From JAKAVN01 sp963734845 (GTDB lineage Bacteria; Desulfobacterota; Binatia; Binatales; Binataceae): 64,000 nt of DNA. Positions 63,984 through 64,000 of this stretch are shown piece after piece (within the stretch, counting starts at the first letter, position 1; every line of letters starts with the position of its first letter). Below the pieces are notes generated by a model that was not told where the DNA came from, searched no databases, and saw only the letters and a list, made by a program, of their open reading frames with translations. Both the position numbers and the translations under genes were made by a program. Location: NCBI GenBank assembly GCA_963734845.1, contig CAVTIS010000017.1, forward strand, positions 124,001-188,000. The letters are read 5' to 3'.

Positions 63984-64000
63984 GACGGGTGCAGGCTAAC

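Overview
This is a high-GC chromosomal segment from a Gram-negative bacterium. An acyl-ACP:UDP-GlcNAc acyltransferase (LpxA), a lipobox lipoprotein and Ccm-type cytochrome c maturation all point to an outer membrane. The window also carries cofactor F420 biosynthesis genes and an F420-type luciferase-like oxidoreductase. That mix, together with a CxxxY-type CcmE and a cdaA-ybbR-glmM block, suggests a deltaproteobacteria-like or uncultured high-GC lineage (Binatota or Desulfobacterota-like). This placement is inference from gene content only. I see no rRNA or tRNA genes, CRISPR arrays, integrases or transposases.

Layout. 1-7.65 kb: the 3' part of a bacterial alpha-2-macroglobulin and its usual partner pbpC. 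7.67-12.8 kb: F420 operon cofG-cofH-cofD-cofE followed by a polyprenyl diphosphate synthase. 13.0-15.7 kb: cupin, zinc alcohol dehydrogenase, a small secreted acidic protein and a frameshifted membrane protein. 15.9-22.5 kb: the most plastic part. It has a giant zinc-ribbon/cyclase-like/ATPase/TPR protein, a GST, a scar containing remnants of a second cyclase-like gene, of a GST 3' end and of a peroxiredoxin 3' end, then a cytochrome c and a membrane-peroxiredoxin fusion. 22.6-27.2 kb: F420-type LLM oxidoreductase, two uncharacterised envelope proteins, yacG, lpxA and an EEP-family hydrolase.

27.4-33.25 kb: a complete-looking ccm operon (ccmE-F-H-I-like-A-B-C-D) with variant heme-handling motifs. 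33.4-49.1 kb: housekeeping genes on the plus strand: dnaJ-like, tilS, ftsH, folP, cdaA-ybbR-glmM, pdxJ, nnrD, tsaE, lysC, cimA, cysE. 49.1-51.5 kb: a polyproline lipoprotein with NHL-like repeats and an FAD oxidoreductase, both on the minus strand. 51.5-61.4 kb: cysteine desulfurase-mnmA (sulfur relay to tRNA), mtaB-like, rnc, era, der, guaA, gltX. 61.5-64 kb: a CmcJ-like protein facing a TauD-like dioxygenase, and a secreted protein with a repetitive acidic tail.

How it fits together. The F420 genes would supply cofactor to LLM enzymes such as the one at 22.6 kb. The ccm operon would mature c-type cytochromes such as the one at 20.6 kb. cdaA-ybbR-glmM links c-di-AMP signalling to cell-wall precursor supply. 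tilS, tsaE, mnmA and mtaB form a dispersed tRNA-modification set. The most notable observations are the duplication/decay scar at 20.0-21.4 kb, the degenerate active site of the cyclase-like giant protein, the CxxxY ccm system with a zinc-ribbon CcmI-like subunit, and a three-fold repeat at the ccm promoter.
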